DNA from: Gordonia alkanivorans NBRC 16433
GTDB taxonomy: Bacteria; Actinomycetota; Actinomycetes; Mycobacteriales; Mycobacteriaceae
Reading direction: 5' to 3'
NCBI RefSeq assembly: GCF_000225505.1
Contig: NZ_BACI01000056.1
Location: forward strand, 62,001 to 126,000
Length of the DNA: 64,000 nucleotides
Positions 16,328-25,103 of the stretch are shown piece by piece (positions within the stretch are counted from its first letter, which is position 1; every line of letters begins with the position of its first letter). The notes beneath the pieces were generated by a model. The model was given only the letters and a program-made list of their open reading frames with translations, was not told the origin of the DNA and ran no database searches. The translations under genes were made by a program, and so were the position numbers.

Positions 16328-16522
16328 ATGCCTGGCGAGCACGACACCCCCACCACTGGCCGCAGTCGTGCGGACGATCGGCGGTTCGACGCCGGGATCG
16401 CACACATGCACCGCTACGTCGCCGCACACGGTTCGAGCTCGCCATCCCGCGATGCGCGCGTGACGGCCGACGGTTCATGGAGCTCGGTCCCGACGATCGC
16501 GCTGCGGTGCTGCTGCCGCTGA
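16328..16522 (+). pseudogene. Truncated second HA-repeat gene, broken at about 16460
   Basis: ATG 16328 opens a frame whose residues from about 16378 to 16460 match the first half of an HA unit (RFDAGIAHMHRYVAAHG, like unit 1 of the upstream gene). Similarity stops at about 16460. From there the frame continues out of frame through NRPS sequence to a stop at 16520-16522. It is the 5' remnant of a gene whose rest was removed or displaced. Confidence 0.65.
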
Positions 16523-18519
16523 GCTTCGGCGGCGGGCTCGACGCGCTCGCGATGAGCCTCCTGAACGGTGCGACGATGCTGCTGTGGGATGTCCGGCGCC
16601 GCACGACCACCGGGCTACGCGACTGGCTGTCCGCCGAAAGTGCCACCACCGCGCACTGCACTCCGTCGCTGCTCCGGTCGTGGCTGGGCGAGCTCGACGC
16701 CGAGGACGCCGTCGACTCCCTGCGCCTGCTCTCGACCTGCGGTGAGCCCGCGCATCGCGCAGATGTCGAACTCGCACGGAACACCATCCTCTCCCGCGGC
16801 GTGTTCTGTTGCTGGGCAGGTGCATCCGAGGTCGGCAACCTGGCCTTCAATCTCTTCCCGCCGGAACGCGAGGTCACCGACGGCGCGATACCGGTCGGCC
16901 TCCCGGCATCGGACAAGGTCGTCCGCATCGTCGACGAGGACGGTCACGATCTGCCGCCGGGGACCACCGGTGAGGTCATCGTCGAATCCGCACACATCGC
17001 CTTCGGGTACCACGCGGATCCGGAGCTGACCGCGGCCCGCTTCACCTCGCTGCCGGACGGCCGCAGACGCTATCGCACCGGCGATCTCGGCCGTCTCGAC
17101 GACAACGGTGAGCTCGCACTGCTCGGTCGTGGCGACGACGCGATCAAGATCCGCGGCTATCTCGTCGAACCCCTCGAGGTCGAGTCCGCGCTGCGGTCGC
17201 TGCCCTGGACCACCGACGCCGTCGTCACCGCCGATCGGGACGAGGGCCGGCTCACCGCGCACGTGGCCGTCGACCCGTTGAAGTGGTCGCCGTCGCCCGC
17301 GGAGATCCGGCACGAACTCGGAAAGACGCTGACCCCGTGGATGATCCCGCGCGACATCGTCGTGGTCTCGGAGATCCCGCGCAACGAGCGCGGCAAGGTC
17401 GACCGCGGAGCGCTGCCGCCTCCCCCACCGCGCCCGACGCCCGAGCGTCCGCGCGGGTTGACCGAGATGGCGCTGCACCGCTTCTGGAGCGAGATCCTGG
17501 GTCTCGAACCCCAGTCCTTCGGTCGTCACGACGACTTCGTGGAGCTCGGCGGTGACTCCCTCGCCGCAGCCAAGATGCTCTCCGAGGTCCAGCACCACCT
17601 CCAGTTGGAGGTGAACACCGCCATGCTCGCCGAGGCACCGACGATCGCGCAGTTCGCGCAGCGGATCGAGGCGGCCGCGAAGGAGCGCTCCAAGAACGCC
17701 ACCGGTGCCACGCTGATCCCGTTGCGGAAGGGCGCCGGCGACCCGGTCTTCCTCATCGCCGGGGCGGGCAGTCTCGCGACGAGCCTGACGCCGGTCGTCC
17801 GTGCACTCTCCGGCGACCGTCCGGTGTACGCCATCCAGTCCCGTGGCGTCGAAAAGCGCGGCCGTGCAGATCATTCTGTGCGCGCCGCGGCACGTCGGGC
17901 GATCGCCGACATCCGGTCGGTGCAGCCCCACGGCCCGTATCAGATCGGCGGTTACTCGCTGGGCGGGTTCATCGCCGTCGAGGTCGCCGCGCGCCTCACC
18001 CGGGCCGGCGAGACCTGCCATCCGGTCGCCGTGCTCGATTCGGTCATCGACCCGATTCTGGCACAACGCCTTTCCGGGAGCGGACCGAACGTCGTGCAGC
18101 GCATCGGCAACTCGCTGCGCTCGCTGACGATGACGAGCGAGACACTGCCGGACCGCACCGGAACCGACGCGAAGAAGCCCACCGGCTCACCGGTCCAGCG
18201 CGTCGTGCAGGAAATCGCCCTCAAGGCACTGGTTCTCACCGCGGGACTCGTCCCGTTGTCGACGCCGGTGCAGTGGGTCGTCTTCTTCCGCCTCGGCACC
18301 AAGATGATCCGACGGCACCGGCCCAGCCCCTACTCGGGTCCGATCACGGTCGTCAAGGCACGCACCAACACCGACGATCCCGCCCTCTGGGGCCACTTCA
18401 CGTCGGGGAAGGTCGAGTTCCTCGACATCGACGGCGACCACATCTCGATGATCCGCGCTCCGCACGCCACCGAGACCGCAAGGGCGATAGAGGAGATCCT
18501 GGAGCGCGCGGCAGGTTAG
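16477..18519 (+). CDS. NRPS-like protein missing its 5' end: partial adenylation domain, carrier domain, thioesterase
   Basis: 680 residues from ATG 16477, but the sequence joins the adenylation fold just after motif A3; the ATP-binding A1-A3 part is absent. Remaining parts: the A4-A5 region (LPLSFGGGLDAL, then an unusual WAGASEVG), A7 YRTGDLG near 199, A8 GDDAIKIRGYLVEPLEVE near 219, A10 NERGKVDRG with Lys307, a carrier domain with LGGDSLAA and phosphopantetheine Ser361, and a thioesterase with GYSLGG (Ser494) and a late GDH. The homologous frame is open for some codons upstream of the ATG, to about 16460, where HA-repeat sequence ends in another frame. So this is a 3' remnant of an A-T-TE gene and cannot activate an amino or acyl acid by itself. 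The carrier and thioesterase could still fold. Probably a pseudogene. Confidence 0.75.
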   Translation: MELGPDDRAAVLLPLSFGGGLDALAMSLLNGATMLLWDVRRRTTTGLRDWLSAESATTAHCTPSLLRSWLGELDAEDAVDSLRLLSTCGEPAHRADVELARNTILSRGVFCCWAGASEVGNLAFNLFPPEREVTDGAIPVGLPASDKVVRIVDEDGHDLPPGTTGEVIVESAHIAFGYHADPELTAARFTSLPDGRRRYRTGDLGRLDDNGELALLGRGDDAIKIRGYLVEPLEVESALRSLPWTTDAVVTADRDEGRLTAHVAVDPLKWSPSPAEIRHELGKTLTPWMIPRDIVVVSEIPRNERGKVDRGALPPPPPRPTPERPRGLTEMALHRFWSEILGLEPQSFGRHDDFVELGGDSLAAAKMLSEVQHHLQLEVNTAMLAEAPTIAQFAQRIEAAAKERSKNATGATLIPLRKGAGDPVFLIAGAGSLATSLTPVVRALSGDRPVYAIQSRGVEKRGRADHSVRAAARRAIADIRSVQPHGPYQIGGYSLGGFIAVEVAARLTRAGETCHPVAVLDSVIDPILAQRLSGSGPNVVQRIGNSLRSLTMTSETLPDRTGTDAKKPTGSPVQRVVQEIALKALVLTAGLVPLSTPVQWVVFFRLGTKMIRRHRPSPYSGPITVVKARTNTDDPALWGHFTSGKVEFLDIDGDHISMIRAPHATETARAIEEILERAAG

Positions 18520-18680
18520 AACTTGTCTGCCAGACTTCATTCCGATCAAACCGTCTGCCCCACAACGTTTCTATTTCCCGACCTTGTGGAGGAAGACCCG
18601 CGTTTGTCGGTGGGTTGATCTACATTGGTTGGTAACAGATTCAGCCATCCAGGTTGGGCTGTAGACGTTGTGGGGGCAGC

Positions 18681-20243
18681 GTGTCGCGTGCATGGACCGA
18701 TCTTCCGAGCGGGTTCCTCGCCGGGGTCGATGCTGCCCACCCCGAATTGTCCGACACCGCAACCCATATGGAACGGTTCGGTTCGATCCGCCATGGTGAG
18801 GCGTATCTGGCGTGGTGCCGGTATGAGTCGATCATCACCGTCTACGACCAGCTCGTGGTCAACACTCAGGGCGGATTCTTCATCGACCGCTACACCGAGA
18901 TGGTGACCCGGGTCTGCCGCGAAGCCGCCATCACCCGCTACCAGGCCGATCAGTGGGTGGGTGAAGCGCTCGCCCTGCGGGACCGGCTACCGAAAGTGCT
19001 GACCACCCTGCGCGACGGCATCCTGTCGCGCCAGTTGATCCAGACGGTCATCTCCCGCACCGACCTCATTTCCGATGACGCGGTCATCGCGGACCTCGAT
19101 ACCGAGATCGAACGCATCGTGCGTAATCGCAAGGGCGCGTGGACCCCGCCGAAGCTGCGTGACATGGTCGATCGCCTCGTCTTTCGTCACGATCCTGACG
19201 CGGTACGGGAACGGCGCAAGGAGGCCCTTGACAAGCGCGGTATGTGGACCGAGAACTTCACCGACGGGACCGGTGAGATCACCGGCGTGATGGCCGCGGA
19301 GAACATTCGCATCGCCGCGAGAGCGGTGAAAGCGTTGGCCGATACCGTGTGTGCGCACGACGGCCGGAACCGTAACCAGCGCAACTCCGATGCCATGTTC
19401 GCGCTGTTGACCGGCACCATTTTCGATTGCCAATGCCAGCGTGAGAATTGTGACGCCGAGATCCCCGACCCCGCCGAGGTGGTCCGGTCGGTGAGCACCG
19501 AGGTCGTCATCCACGTGGTCACCGATGCCGCCACTCTCGCCGGGGCACCCGGTATCGGTTGGGTCGACGGCCACGGGATCGTCTCCGACGAGCATGTGCG
19601 TGATCTCGCCGAACGGGCGGACTCCACCATCACACCCGTCACCCCGGTCCGCACACCACCGGCCCGCATCGTCGTCGAGGACGTCCCGTCGAACGACGTC
19701 GTGATCGTCTATCCCGGTGCGCAAGCCGCTGACCCGTACCGGCCCACCACCGCGTGTGCTGACTTCGTGCGGGTGCGTGACGGCTATTGCACCGAACCCG
19801 GCTGCGCCCAGTCCGCTTTCGGTAGCGATCTGGACCACGTCGCCGAGTACGACCACACAAATCCCGCCCAGGGTGGGGCCACATCGAGTGAGAACCTCAA
19901 TGCCAAGTGCCGGTTCGGGCACCTGCACAAGACGTTCGGCGACTGGATCGACGTCCAGTACCGCGACGACGACGGCCACCTGGTCACCGAGTACCGCACC
20001 CCGGAAGGCGTCGTCATCCCTGGTGACGCCGAGAACCTCGAGGACTCCTTCCCCAACCTGCGTCGTATCCGCTACGAACAGCCACCCCAGGCCCCACCGT
20101 CCCCACGGGTCATCACGGGGGACGACACCCCGCCCAGCAGCAACCGGCTCGCGCACAAACACGCACGCCGGCGGGCCGAACGTGCCCGCAACCAGCGAGA
20201 ACGTGAACGACGTGAGCAGGCCGACGGTCCACCGCCGTTCTGA
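18681..20243 (+). CDS. DUF222 and HNH-endonuclease protein (13E12 repeat family)
   Basis: 520 residues from GTG 18681, chosen because GGGGG precedes it; the open frame begins at 18654. The long N-terminal DUF222 domain is followed by a C-terminal HNH nuclease module: CTEPGCAQ, then DLDHVAEYDH, then NLNAKCRFGHLHKT, giving the Cys/His zinc and metal-binding residues. The tail is rich in Arg and Glu. Such genes occur in many near-identical copies in Gordonia, mycobacteria and relatives, and include the REP13E12 elements used as phage integration targets in M. tuberculosis. Their cellular role is unclear. Multiple copies can drive recombination, which fits the rearranged neighbourhood. Confidence 0.88.
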   Translation: MSRAWTDLPSGFLAGVDAAHPELSDTATHMERFGSIRHGEAYLAWCRYESIITVYDQLVVNTQGGFFIDRYTEMVTRVCREAAITRYQADQWVGEALALRDRLPKVLTTLRDGILSRQLIQTVISRTDLISDDAVIADLDTEIERIVRNRKGAWTPPKLRDMVDRLVFRHDPDAVRERRKEALDKRGMWTENFTDGTGEITGVMAAENIRIAARAVKALADTVCAHDGRNRNQRNSDAMFALLTGTIFDCQCQRENCDAEIPDPAEVVRSVSTEVVIHVVTDAATLAGAPGIGWVDGHGIVSDEHVRDLAERADSTITPVTPVRTPPARIVVEDVPSNDVVIVYPGAQAADPYRPTTACADFVRVRDGYCTEPGCAQSAFGSDLDHVAEYDHTNPAQGGATSSENLNAKCRFGHLHKTFGDWIDVQYRDDDGHLVTEYRTPEGVVIPGDAENLEDSFPNLRRIRYEQPPQAPPSPRVITGDDTPPSSNRLAHKHARRRAERARNQRERERREQADGPPPF

Positions 20244-20268
20244 GAGGTCTCTCCACGAGCAACCTCTC
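20242..20268. terminator. Bidirectional hairpin between the HNH gene and the ArsR gene
   Basis: GAGAGGT (20242-20248) pairs with ACCTCTC (20262-20268) in the 30-bp gap between two convergent genes. Confidence 0.5.
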
Positions 20269-20273
20269 GCGGG

Positions 20274-20591
20274 TCAGTCGCGTTCGGCGGCCTTCTTGAT
20301 ACCGGCCAGTCGCCGATCCCATCCGCGCGCGATCGTGTCCAGATGTCGTGCGAGGCGCGAGAGCTCCGAACCGGCTGCCTCGTGACGTATTTCGCGGCCG
20401 GCACGGGTCGCTGTGACCAGGCCCGCATCGGTCAGTATCTTGAGATGTTTGGCGATCGCCTGACGGCTGATCGGCAACTCGGTGGCGAGGGTCGACGCCG
20501 ACGCCGGTTCGGTTCCCAATCTGACGAGGATCTGCCAGCGACTCTCGTCGGCGAGAGCGCCGAAGATCTCGACCGGAGCAACCTCAGGCAT
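20274..20591 (-). CDS. ArsR-family winged-helix repressor
   Basis: 105 residues. It has the ArsR/SmtB winged-helix layout: IFGALADESRWQIL at the start, the recognition helix LPISRQAIAKHLKIL, then the wing ATRAGREIRHEAA. No metal-binding cysteines are present, so it belongs to the non-metal group that commonly pairs with an SRPBCC protein. It overlaps the preceding SRPBCC gene by 8 bp. Two palindromes upstream of the pair are its likely operators, which implies autorepression. Confidence 0.88.
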   Translation of the reverse strand: MPEVAPVEIFGALADESRWQILVRLGTEPASASTLATELPISRQAIAKHLKILTDAGLVTATRAGREIRHEAAGSELSRLARHLDTIARGWDRRLAGIKKAAERD

Positions 20592-21066
20592 CGGATCTGC
20601 TCGTCAGGTGGGTGCGTGCCAGTTCGAGCTCGAGCTTCCACCCTTCGGCGTTGCCGTCGAACCGGGCGCGTCGCTCCGCCTCCGAACCGGACAGCGAGGC
20701 GAATCCCGACTCGACGACCTTGAGGATCACCCCGGACTCGGAGTCGGCGATCCAGAACTCGACGAGCGTCGACTCCGAGTCGGGATCGGATGCGTCGGCG
20801 AGCCAACGGAAGGCGGCGTAGCGCGGCTCGTCGAGTTTCACGGTGCGAAAGACGAAGGCGCCGTGGACCGGATCGTGCACCGTCGACAGATCTCCGTCGC
20901 GGTCGATCCGGTGCTCGGTGATCACGCTGTCGTTGATGTACCAGCCGGGTTCGCTGACGAGCTGCCACACGCGCTCGGCGGTCGCCTCGATGGCGATCTC
21001 CCGCTCGACCCGATCGAAGTTCTCATCGGTTGCCGCACTGACTGTTTCGGGATCGGTCGCACTCAT
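20584..21066 (-). CDS. SRPBCC (AHSA1/START-like) domain protein
   Basis: 160 residues from the ATG at 21066, which has AGGAGG at ideal spacing; the longer open frame to 21147 runs through the operators and is rejected. Features of the SRPBCC fold are visible: EREIAIEATAERVWQLVSE at the start, YAAFRWLAD in the middle, and a long C-terminal helix ending in ELELARTHL. The fold makes a hydrophobic pocket for a ligand. ArsR-SRPBCC pairs are common in actinobacteria, and the SRPBCC protein may bind the molecule that signals through the repressor or simply be its regulated target. Function is otherwise unknown. Confidence 0.85.
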   Translation of the reverse strand: MSATDPETVSAATDENFDRVEREIAIEATAERVWQLVSEPGWYINDSVITEHRIDRDGDLSTVHDPVHGAFVFRTVKLDEPRYAAFRWLADASDPDSESTLVEFWIADSESGVILKVVESGFASLSGSEAERRARFDGNAEGWKLELELARTHLTSRSDA

Positions 21067-21091
21067 GACGCCTCCTGGGTCACTTCGAATG

Positions 21092-21111
21092 ATGCAACCC
21101 AATGGTTGCAT
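21092..21111. promoter_or_regulatory. ArsR operator 1 (20-bp palindrome)
   Basis: ATGCAACC-CAAT-GGTTGCAT, perfectly symmetric arms, 26 bp upstream of the SRPBCC start codon. Probably overlaps or follows the promoter. Confidence 0.7.
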
Positions 21112-21125
21112 CACGGCTCGTGACT

Positions 21126-21143
21126 TGCAACCCCTGGGTTGCA
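21126..21143. promoter_or_regulatory. ArsR operator 2 (18-bp palindrome)
   Basis: TGCAACCC-CT-GGGTTGCA, perfect arms sharing the TGCAACC core of operator 1. Centres are about 33 bp apart, near three helical turns, so two dimers could bind one face of the DNA. Confidence 0.7.
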
Positions 21144-21153
21144 GCAATCGGGT

Positions 21154-21624
21154 TCAGTCCACGATCTCCGCGAGTCGTCGGATCGCAAACTCATAGCCGC
21201 GGATGCCGTAACCCGCGATGACGCCGGCCGCGAGCGGTGAGACATAGGAGTGGTGCCGGAACGCCTCGCGCTTGTGCACATTGCTGATGTGCACCTCGAA
21301 GATCGGCACGCCGGGCACCACCAGGGCGTCGGCGAGGGCCACCGACGTGTGGGTCCACCCGCCGGGGTTGATGACGATGCCGCTGATCTTCCCGACCGAC
21401 TCGTGAATCCAGTCGATCATCTGTCCCTCGTGATTGGTCTGCGCCGCACGCAGGCCGAAACCGAGTTCCGACGCGGTCCGCTCGGCGAGGTCGACGACAT
21501 CATCGAGTGTCTCGGAGCCGTAGATCGCCGGCTCACGCGTACCCAGGGTGTTCAGGTTCGGCCCGTTGAGCAGCAGGATCGGCAGCGGTTGCGCACCGGC
21601 CGTATCGGACGTGGAGTCGGACAT
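21154..21624 (-). CDS. aroQ: Type II 3-dehydroquinate dehydratase
   Basis: 156 residues. It removes water from 3-dehydroquinate in the shikimate pathway. It shows the type II signature LLLNGPNLNTLGTREPAIYG with the catalytic Tyr, INPGGWTHTSVALADAL, and EVHISNVHKREAFRHHS with the catalytic His region. A Trp replaces the more usual Tyr or Ala in the GGW segment. It is not clustered with other aro genes. It is divergent from the first emb gene, with 68 bp between them. Confidence 0.95.
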   Translation of the reverse strand: MSDSTSDTAGAQPLPILLLNGPNLNTLGTREPAIYGSETLDDVVDLAERTASELGFGLRAAQTNHEGQMIDWIHESVGKISGIVINPGGWTHTSVALADALVVPGVPIFEVHISNVHKREAFRHHSYVSPLAAGVIAGYGIRGYEFAIRRLAEIVD

Positions 21625-21692
21625 GGGTTCACCATAGTCTCAGCCGCCTCGCCGACCGGGGCGAGACACCTCAGCGGCTACCATCTCTCTTT

Positions 21693-24600
21693 GTGCCAGC
21701 GCAGACCGTCCGACGAGCGAGGATCGTCGCCATCGTCACCGGCCTGCTCGGCTTTCTGCTCGCGCTCGCCACCCCGCTGATGCCGGTCGAGCAGAAGACC
21801 GCGGAGATCAACTGGCCCCAGAACGGACAGATCGGTTCCGTCGCCTCCCCGCTCATCGGCTACACCCCCGTCGACCTCGACGTCACCATCCCGTGCGCCG
21901 CGGTCGACGACCTGCCTCCCGGTGGTTCGGTGCTGCTGTCGACCACACCGAAGCAGGCGGAGAAGTCCGCCGAACGCGGCCTGTTCATCCGCAAGACGGG
22001 CGCCGCCGCCGCCCCCGCCGACCGCCAGGGCGTCGAGGTGGTCATCCGCAACGTCCCGCTGATCTCCGCGAGCCTCCAGGACATGCGCACGCAGGACTGC
22101 CGCGAGATCGTCGTCCACGCCGATTCCGACGCGGTGACCGCCGAGTTCGTCGGCATGACCAACGACGCCGGCGACCCGCTCGAGGGCACCACCGAGGACA
22201 AAGAGGCCTTCAAGAACTCGCCTGATCAGCGACCGCAGGTCACCGGCCTCTTCACCGACCTGTCCGGACCCGCGGCCGCCATCGAGGGTCTCGACGCGCA
22301 CGTCACGGTCGACTCCCGGTACAACACGGCCCCGACGATCTCGAAGTGGCTCGTCGTCATCGTCGGTGTCGCCTCGACGTTGCTCTCGCTGGCCGCACTC
22401 GCCGCTCTCGACGCGACCGACGGCCGCCGTCATCGACGCATCTTCCCGGCCCGCTGGTGGCGCCTCAACGCGCGCGACTATGTGGTGATCGGTGCGCTGA
22501 TCCTCTGGCACATGATCGGCCCGAACACCTCCGACGACGGTTACCTGCTGACGATGTCGCGGGTCGCGCAGGACAGCGACTACACCGCCAACTACTTCCG
22601 CTGGTACGGCGCGCCGGAAGCGCCGTTCGGCTGGTACTACCAGGTCTTCGGACTGCTCAGCCATGTCTCGGTGGCCAGTCCGTGGATGCGGCTACCCGCG
22701 CTCGCCTGCGGGATCCTGGTGTGGCTCATCGTGAGTCACGAGGTGATCCCGCGGCTCGGCCGCGCCGCGATCGCGCGCCCGTATGTCGCGTGGACCGCGG
22801 CCTTCACCTTCCTCGCCTGCTGGTTCCCGTTCAACAACGGCCTGCGTCCCGAGCCGATCATCTGCCTCGGCGCCCTGCTCACCTGGTGTTCGGTGGAGCG
22901 CGCCATCGCGACCGGCCGCCTGTTACCCGCCGCGGTGGCCTGCCTGGTCGGTGCCTTCAGCATCGCCGCCGGCCCCACCGGCCTGCTCGCAGTCGCGGCA
23001 CTGATCGCCGGCGCACGTCCGATGATCATGGCGCTGATCAAACGTGCCCGGGTGATCACCGGTGACTCGACCTCGCCCCGCGCGCTGCGATGGTCGTTCG
23101 TCGCGCTGATCGCACCGATCCTGGCCGCCGGCAGCTTCGTCGTCTTCGTGGTGTTCTCGAACCTGACCCTGCGCTCGTTCTCCGAGGCGTCGAGCATGAA
23201 GACCGCGCTCGGACCGTCGATGAACTGGTACAACGAGCTCGGTCGCTATTCGGCGCTGTTCGCCTTCTCCGCCGACGGCTCGATCGCTCGACGCTTCGCG
23301 GTCCTCGCGATGATCCTCGGTCTCGTGGTGTCCGCAGCGGTCCTGATCCGCAAGAACCGCATCCCCGGAACGGCCATCGGACCCACCCGGCGCATCGTCG
23401 CGATCACCTTCGCCTCGCTGGTGTTCCTCATGTTCACGCCGACCAAGTGGACCCACCACTTCGGCGTCTTCGCCGGTATCGCCGCCGCACTGGCAGCCAT
23501 CGCCGCGATCGCCGCGAGCCAGCAGTCGATGCACTCACGACGCAACCGCACCCTGTTCTGCGCGCTCGTCCTGTTCATCGGCGGTCTGGCGTTCACCGCG
23601 CCGAACTCCTATTACTACTACTCCTCCTGGGGTATGCCCTGGGGCATCCAGCAGGTGACGATCGGCGGCGTGATGCTGGGCAGCGTCCTGCTGTACGCGT
23701 CGCTCGCGCTGCTGCTCGTCGCACTGTGGTTCCACTTCCGCGAACCGTTCACCGGCACCGATCCGCATCCCGCGGAACCCGTCGACACCTCCGACCGGCG
23801 GTGGTATCGGCGACTGTTCGCCTCGGTGGCGGCCGCCCCCCTCGCCTACCTCGCGATGGCGGTCGTCGTCTTCCAGATCATCACCGCGATCTTCGCCGGC
23901 ATCCACCAGAGCTCGTCCTTCTCGGTACCGCGGTCCAACCTGGCCGCGGTCGCCGGAAAGCCGTGCGCGATGGCCGACAAGGTGTGGGTCGAGGCGGACC
24001 CGAACCGCGACATGCTGCGCCCGGTCGACTCCTCGCTCACCAATCCGCTCGCCGGGCCGCCGCCCGCCCCCGGCGCGTCGGCCACCACGTCCGGCTTCTC
24101 ACCGAACGGGGTTCCGCTGGACCTGGCGTCGACCGCCAGCGAGGGCTCGCTTGGCGTGCTGTCCGGCAACGTCTGGGCCGACCCCAAGATCCTGAACTCC
24201 AACCCCGGCGGCACCGGCGGCGGCGAACTGCCCGAACCCGGCGTCAACGGCAGCACCGCGGCCCTGCCGTTCTTCCTCGACCCCGCGACGACGCCCGTGA
24301 TGGGCAGCTACTCCAAGCTCGACCAGGTTCCGGCGCGCCTCACCTCCGGCTGGTACGCGCTCCCGAAGGACTGGCGTGACCGTCCGCTGCTGACGATGTC
24401 GGTGGCCGGTGAGTACGACAACCCGAACGTGATGCTCGAATACACCGCCGACCCGATCGGACCGGACACCGGGGACGCCGACCTGACCGCCGCCGGTGAG
24501 ACCGAACTCATCGACCCCGGACCGCGCCCGGCCTGGCGCAACCTGCGGTACAACACCGATGAGCTGCCCGCCGACACCACTGCGGTCCGCATCGTGGCCA

Positions 24601-25040
24601 CCGACGACAATCTCAACGAGGACCGCTTCATCGTGCTGACCCCGCCACGGGTTCCGCAGATGGACACCCTGCAGGACGTCGTCGGCAGCACCGACCCGGT
24701 ACACGTCGACTGGACGTCGGGGCTCGGCTTCCCGTGCCAGCGACCGTTCACCCACGACGCGGGTATCGCCGAGATCCCGAAGTGGCGCATCAAGCCGGGA
24801 GCCGATCTCGCCGCAGCGGTGTCGGCGTGGCAGAACAGCTTCGGCGGTGGACCGCTCGGCTGGATCGAGGTCTCCCAGCAGGCGACCGCGCTGCCGACGT
24901 ACCTGATGGCCGACATCGGTCGCGACTGGGGCGCGCTGGAGCGCTACGAGCCGTACGGCGGCGTGGACACCCTCGCCGACATCGACACTGGCACCCAGAC
25001 CCGCAGCGGCCTCTGGAGCCCGGCGCCGATCCGACACTGA
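21693..25040 (+). CDS. embC: Arabinosyltransferase of the EmbC/EmbB type (first of five)
   Basis: 1115 residues from GTG 21693. GT53-family membrane enzymes transfer arabinofuranose from decaprenylphosphoryl arabinose to arabinogalactan or lipoarabinomannan on the outer face of the membrane. N-terminal membrane helix at about 11-30, a periplasmic domain, then many membrane helices, and a C-terminal carbohydrate-binding periplasmic domain from about 750. The catalytic loop is NTSDDGYLLTMSR with D281/D282; Met288 matches the ethambutol position Met306 of M. tuberculosis EmbB. FTPTKWTHHFG is the later conserved loop of the B/C type. The symbol follows position as the first gene of the C-A-B order and is less certain than the family. 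aftA is not found upstream, unlike M. tuberculosis. Confidence 0.9.
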   Translation: MPAQTVRRARIVAIVTGLLGFLLALATPLMPVEQKTAEINWPQNGQIGSVASPLIGYTPVDLDVTIPCAAVDDLPPGGSVLLSTTPKQAEKSAERGLFIRKTGAAAAPADRQGVEVVIRNVPLISASLQDMRTQDCREIVVHADSDAVTAEFVGMTNDAGDPLEGTTEDKEAFKNSPDQRPQVTGLFTDLSGPAAAIEGLDAHVTVDSRYNTAPTISKWLVVIVGVASTLLSLAALAALDATDGRRHRRIFPARWWRLNARDYVVIGALILWHMIGPNTSDDGYLLTMSRVAQDSDYTANYFRWYGAPEAPFGWYYQVFGLLSHVSVASPWMRLPALACGILVWLIVSHEVIPRLGRAAIARPYVAWTAAFTFLACWFPFNNGLRPEPIICLGALLTWCSVERAIATGRLLPAAVACLVGAFSIAAGPTGLLAVAALIAGARPMIMALIKRARVITGDSTSPRALRWSFVALIAPILAAGSFVVFVVFSNLTLRSFSEASSMKTALGPSMNWYNELGRYSALFAFSADGSIARRFAVLAMILGLVVSAAVLIRKNRIPGTAIGPTRRIVAITFASLVFLMFTPTKWTHHFGVFAGIAAALAAIAAIAASQQSMHSRRNRTLFCALVLFIGGLAFTAPNSYYYYSSWGMPWGIQQVTIGGVMLGSVLLYASLALLLVALWFHFREPFTGTDPHPAEPVDTSDRRWYRRLFASVAAAPLAYLAMAVVVFQIITAIFAGIHQSSSFSVPRSNLAAVAGKPCAMADKVWVEADPNRDMLRPVDSSLTNPLAGPPPAPGASATTSGFSPNGVPLDLASTASEGSLGVLSGNVWADPKILNSNPGGTGGGELPEPGVNGSTAALPFFLDPATTPVMGSYSKLDQVPARLTSGWYALPKDWRDRPLLTMSVAGEYDNPNVMLEYTADPIGPDTGDADLTAAGETELIDPGPRPAWRNLRYNTDELPADTTAVRIVATDDNLNEDRFIVLTPPRVPQMDTLQDVVGSTDPVHVDWTSGLGFPCQRPFTHDAGIAEIPKWRIKPGADLAAAVSAWQNSFGGGPLGWIEVSQQATALPTYLMADIGRDWGALERYEPYGGVDTLADIDTGTQTRSGLWSPAPIRH

Positions 25041-25103
25041 GGAGCGGCGCAGCTCAGGGTGGGCGCTAGGTGGGCGGGTGCCGGTCGCATACGATCAAGC
25101 ACC

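Noticed and set aside
16328..18519. An in-frame fusion of HA repeats to the adenylation-carrier-thioesterase part.
   Set aside because: The two are in different frames; the HA frame stops at 16522, so no single fused protein is made unless a frameshift or sequencing error exists.
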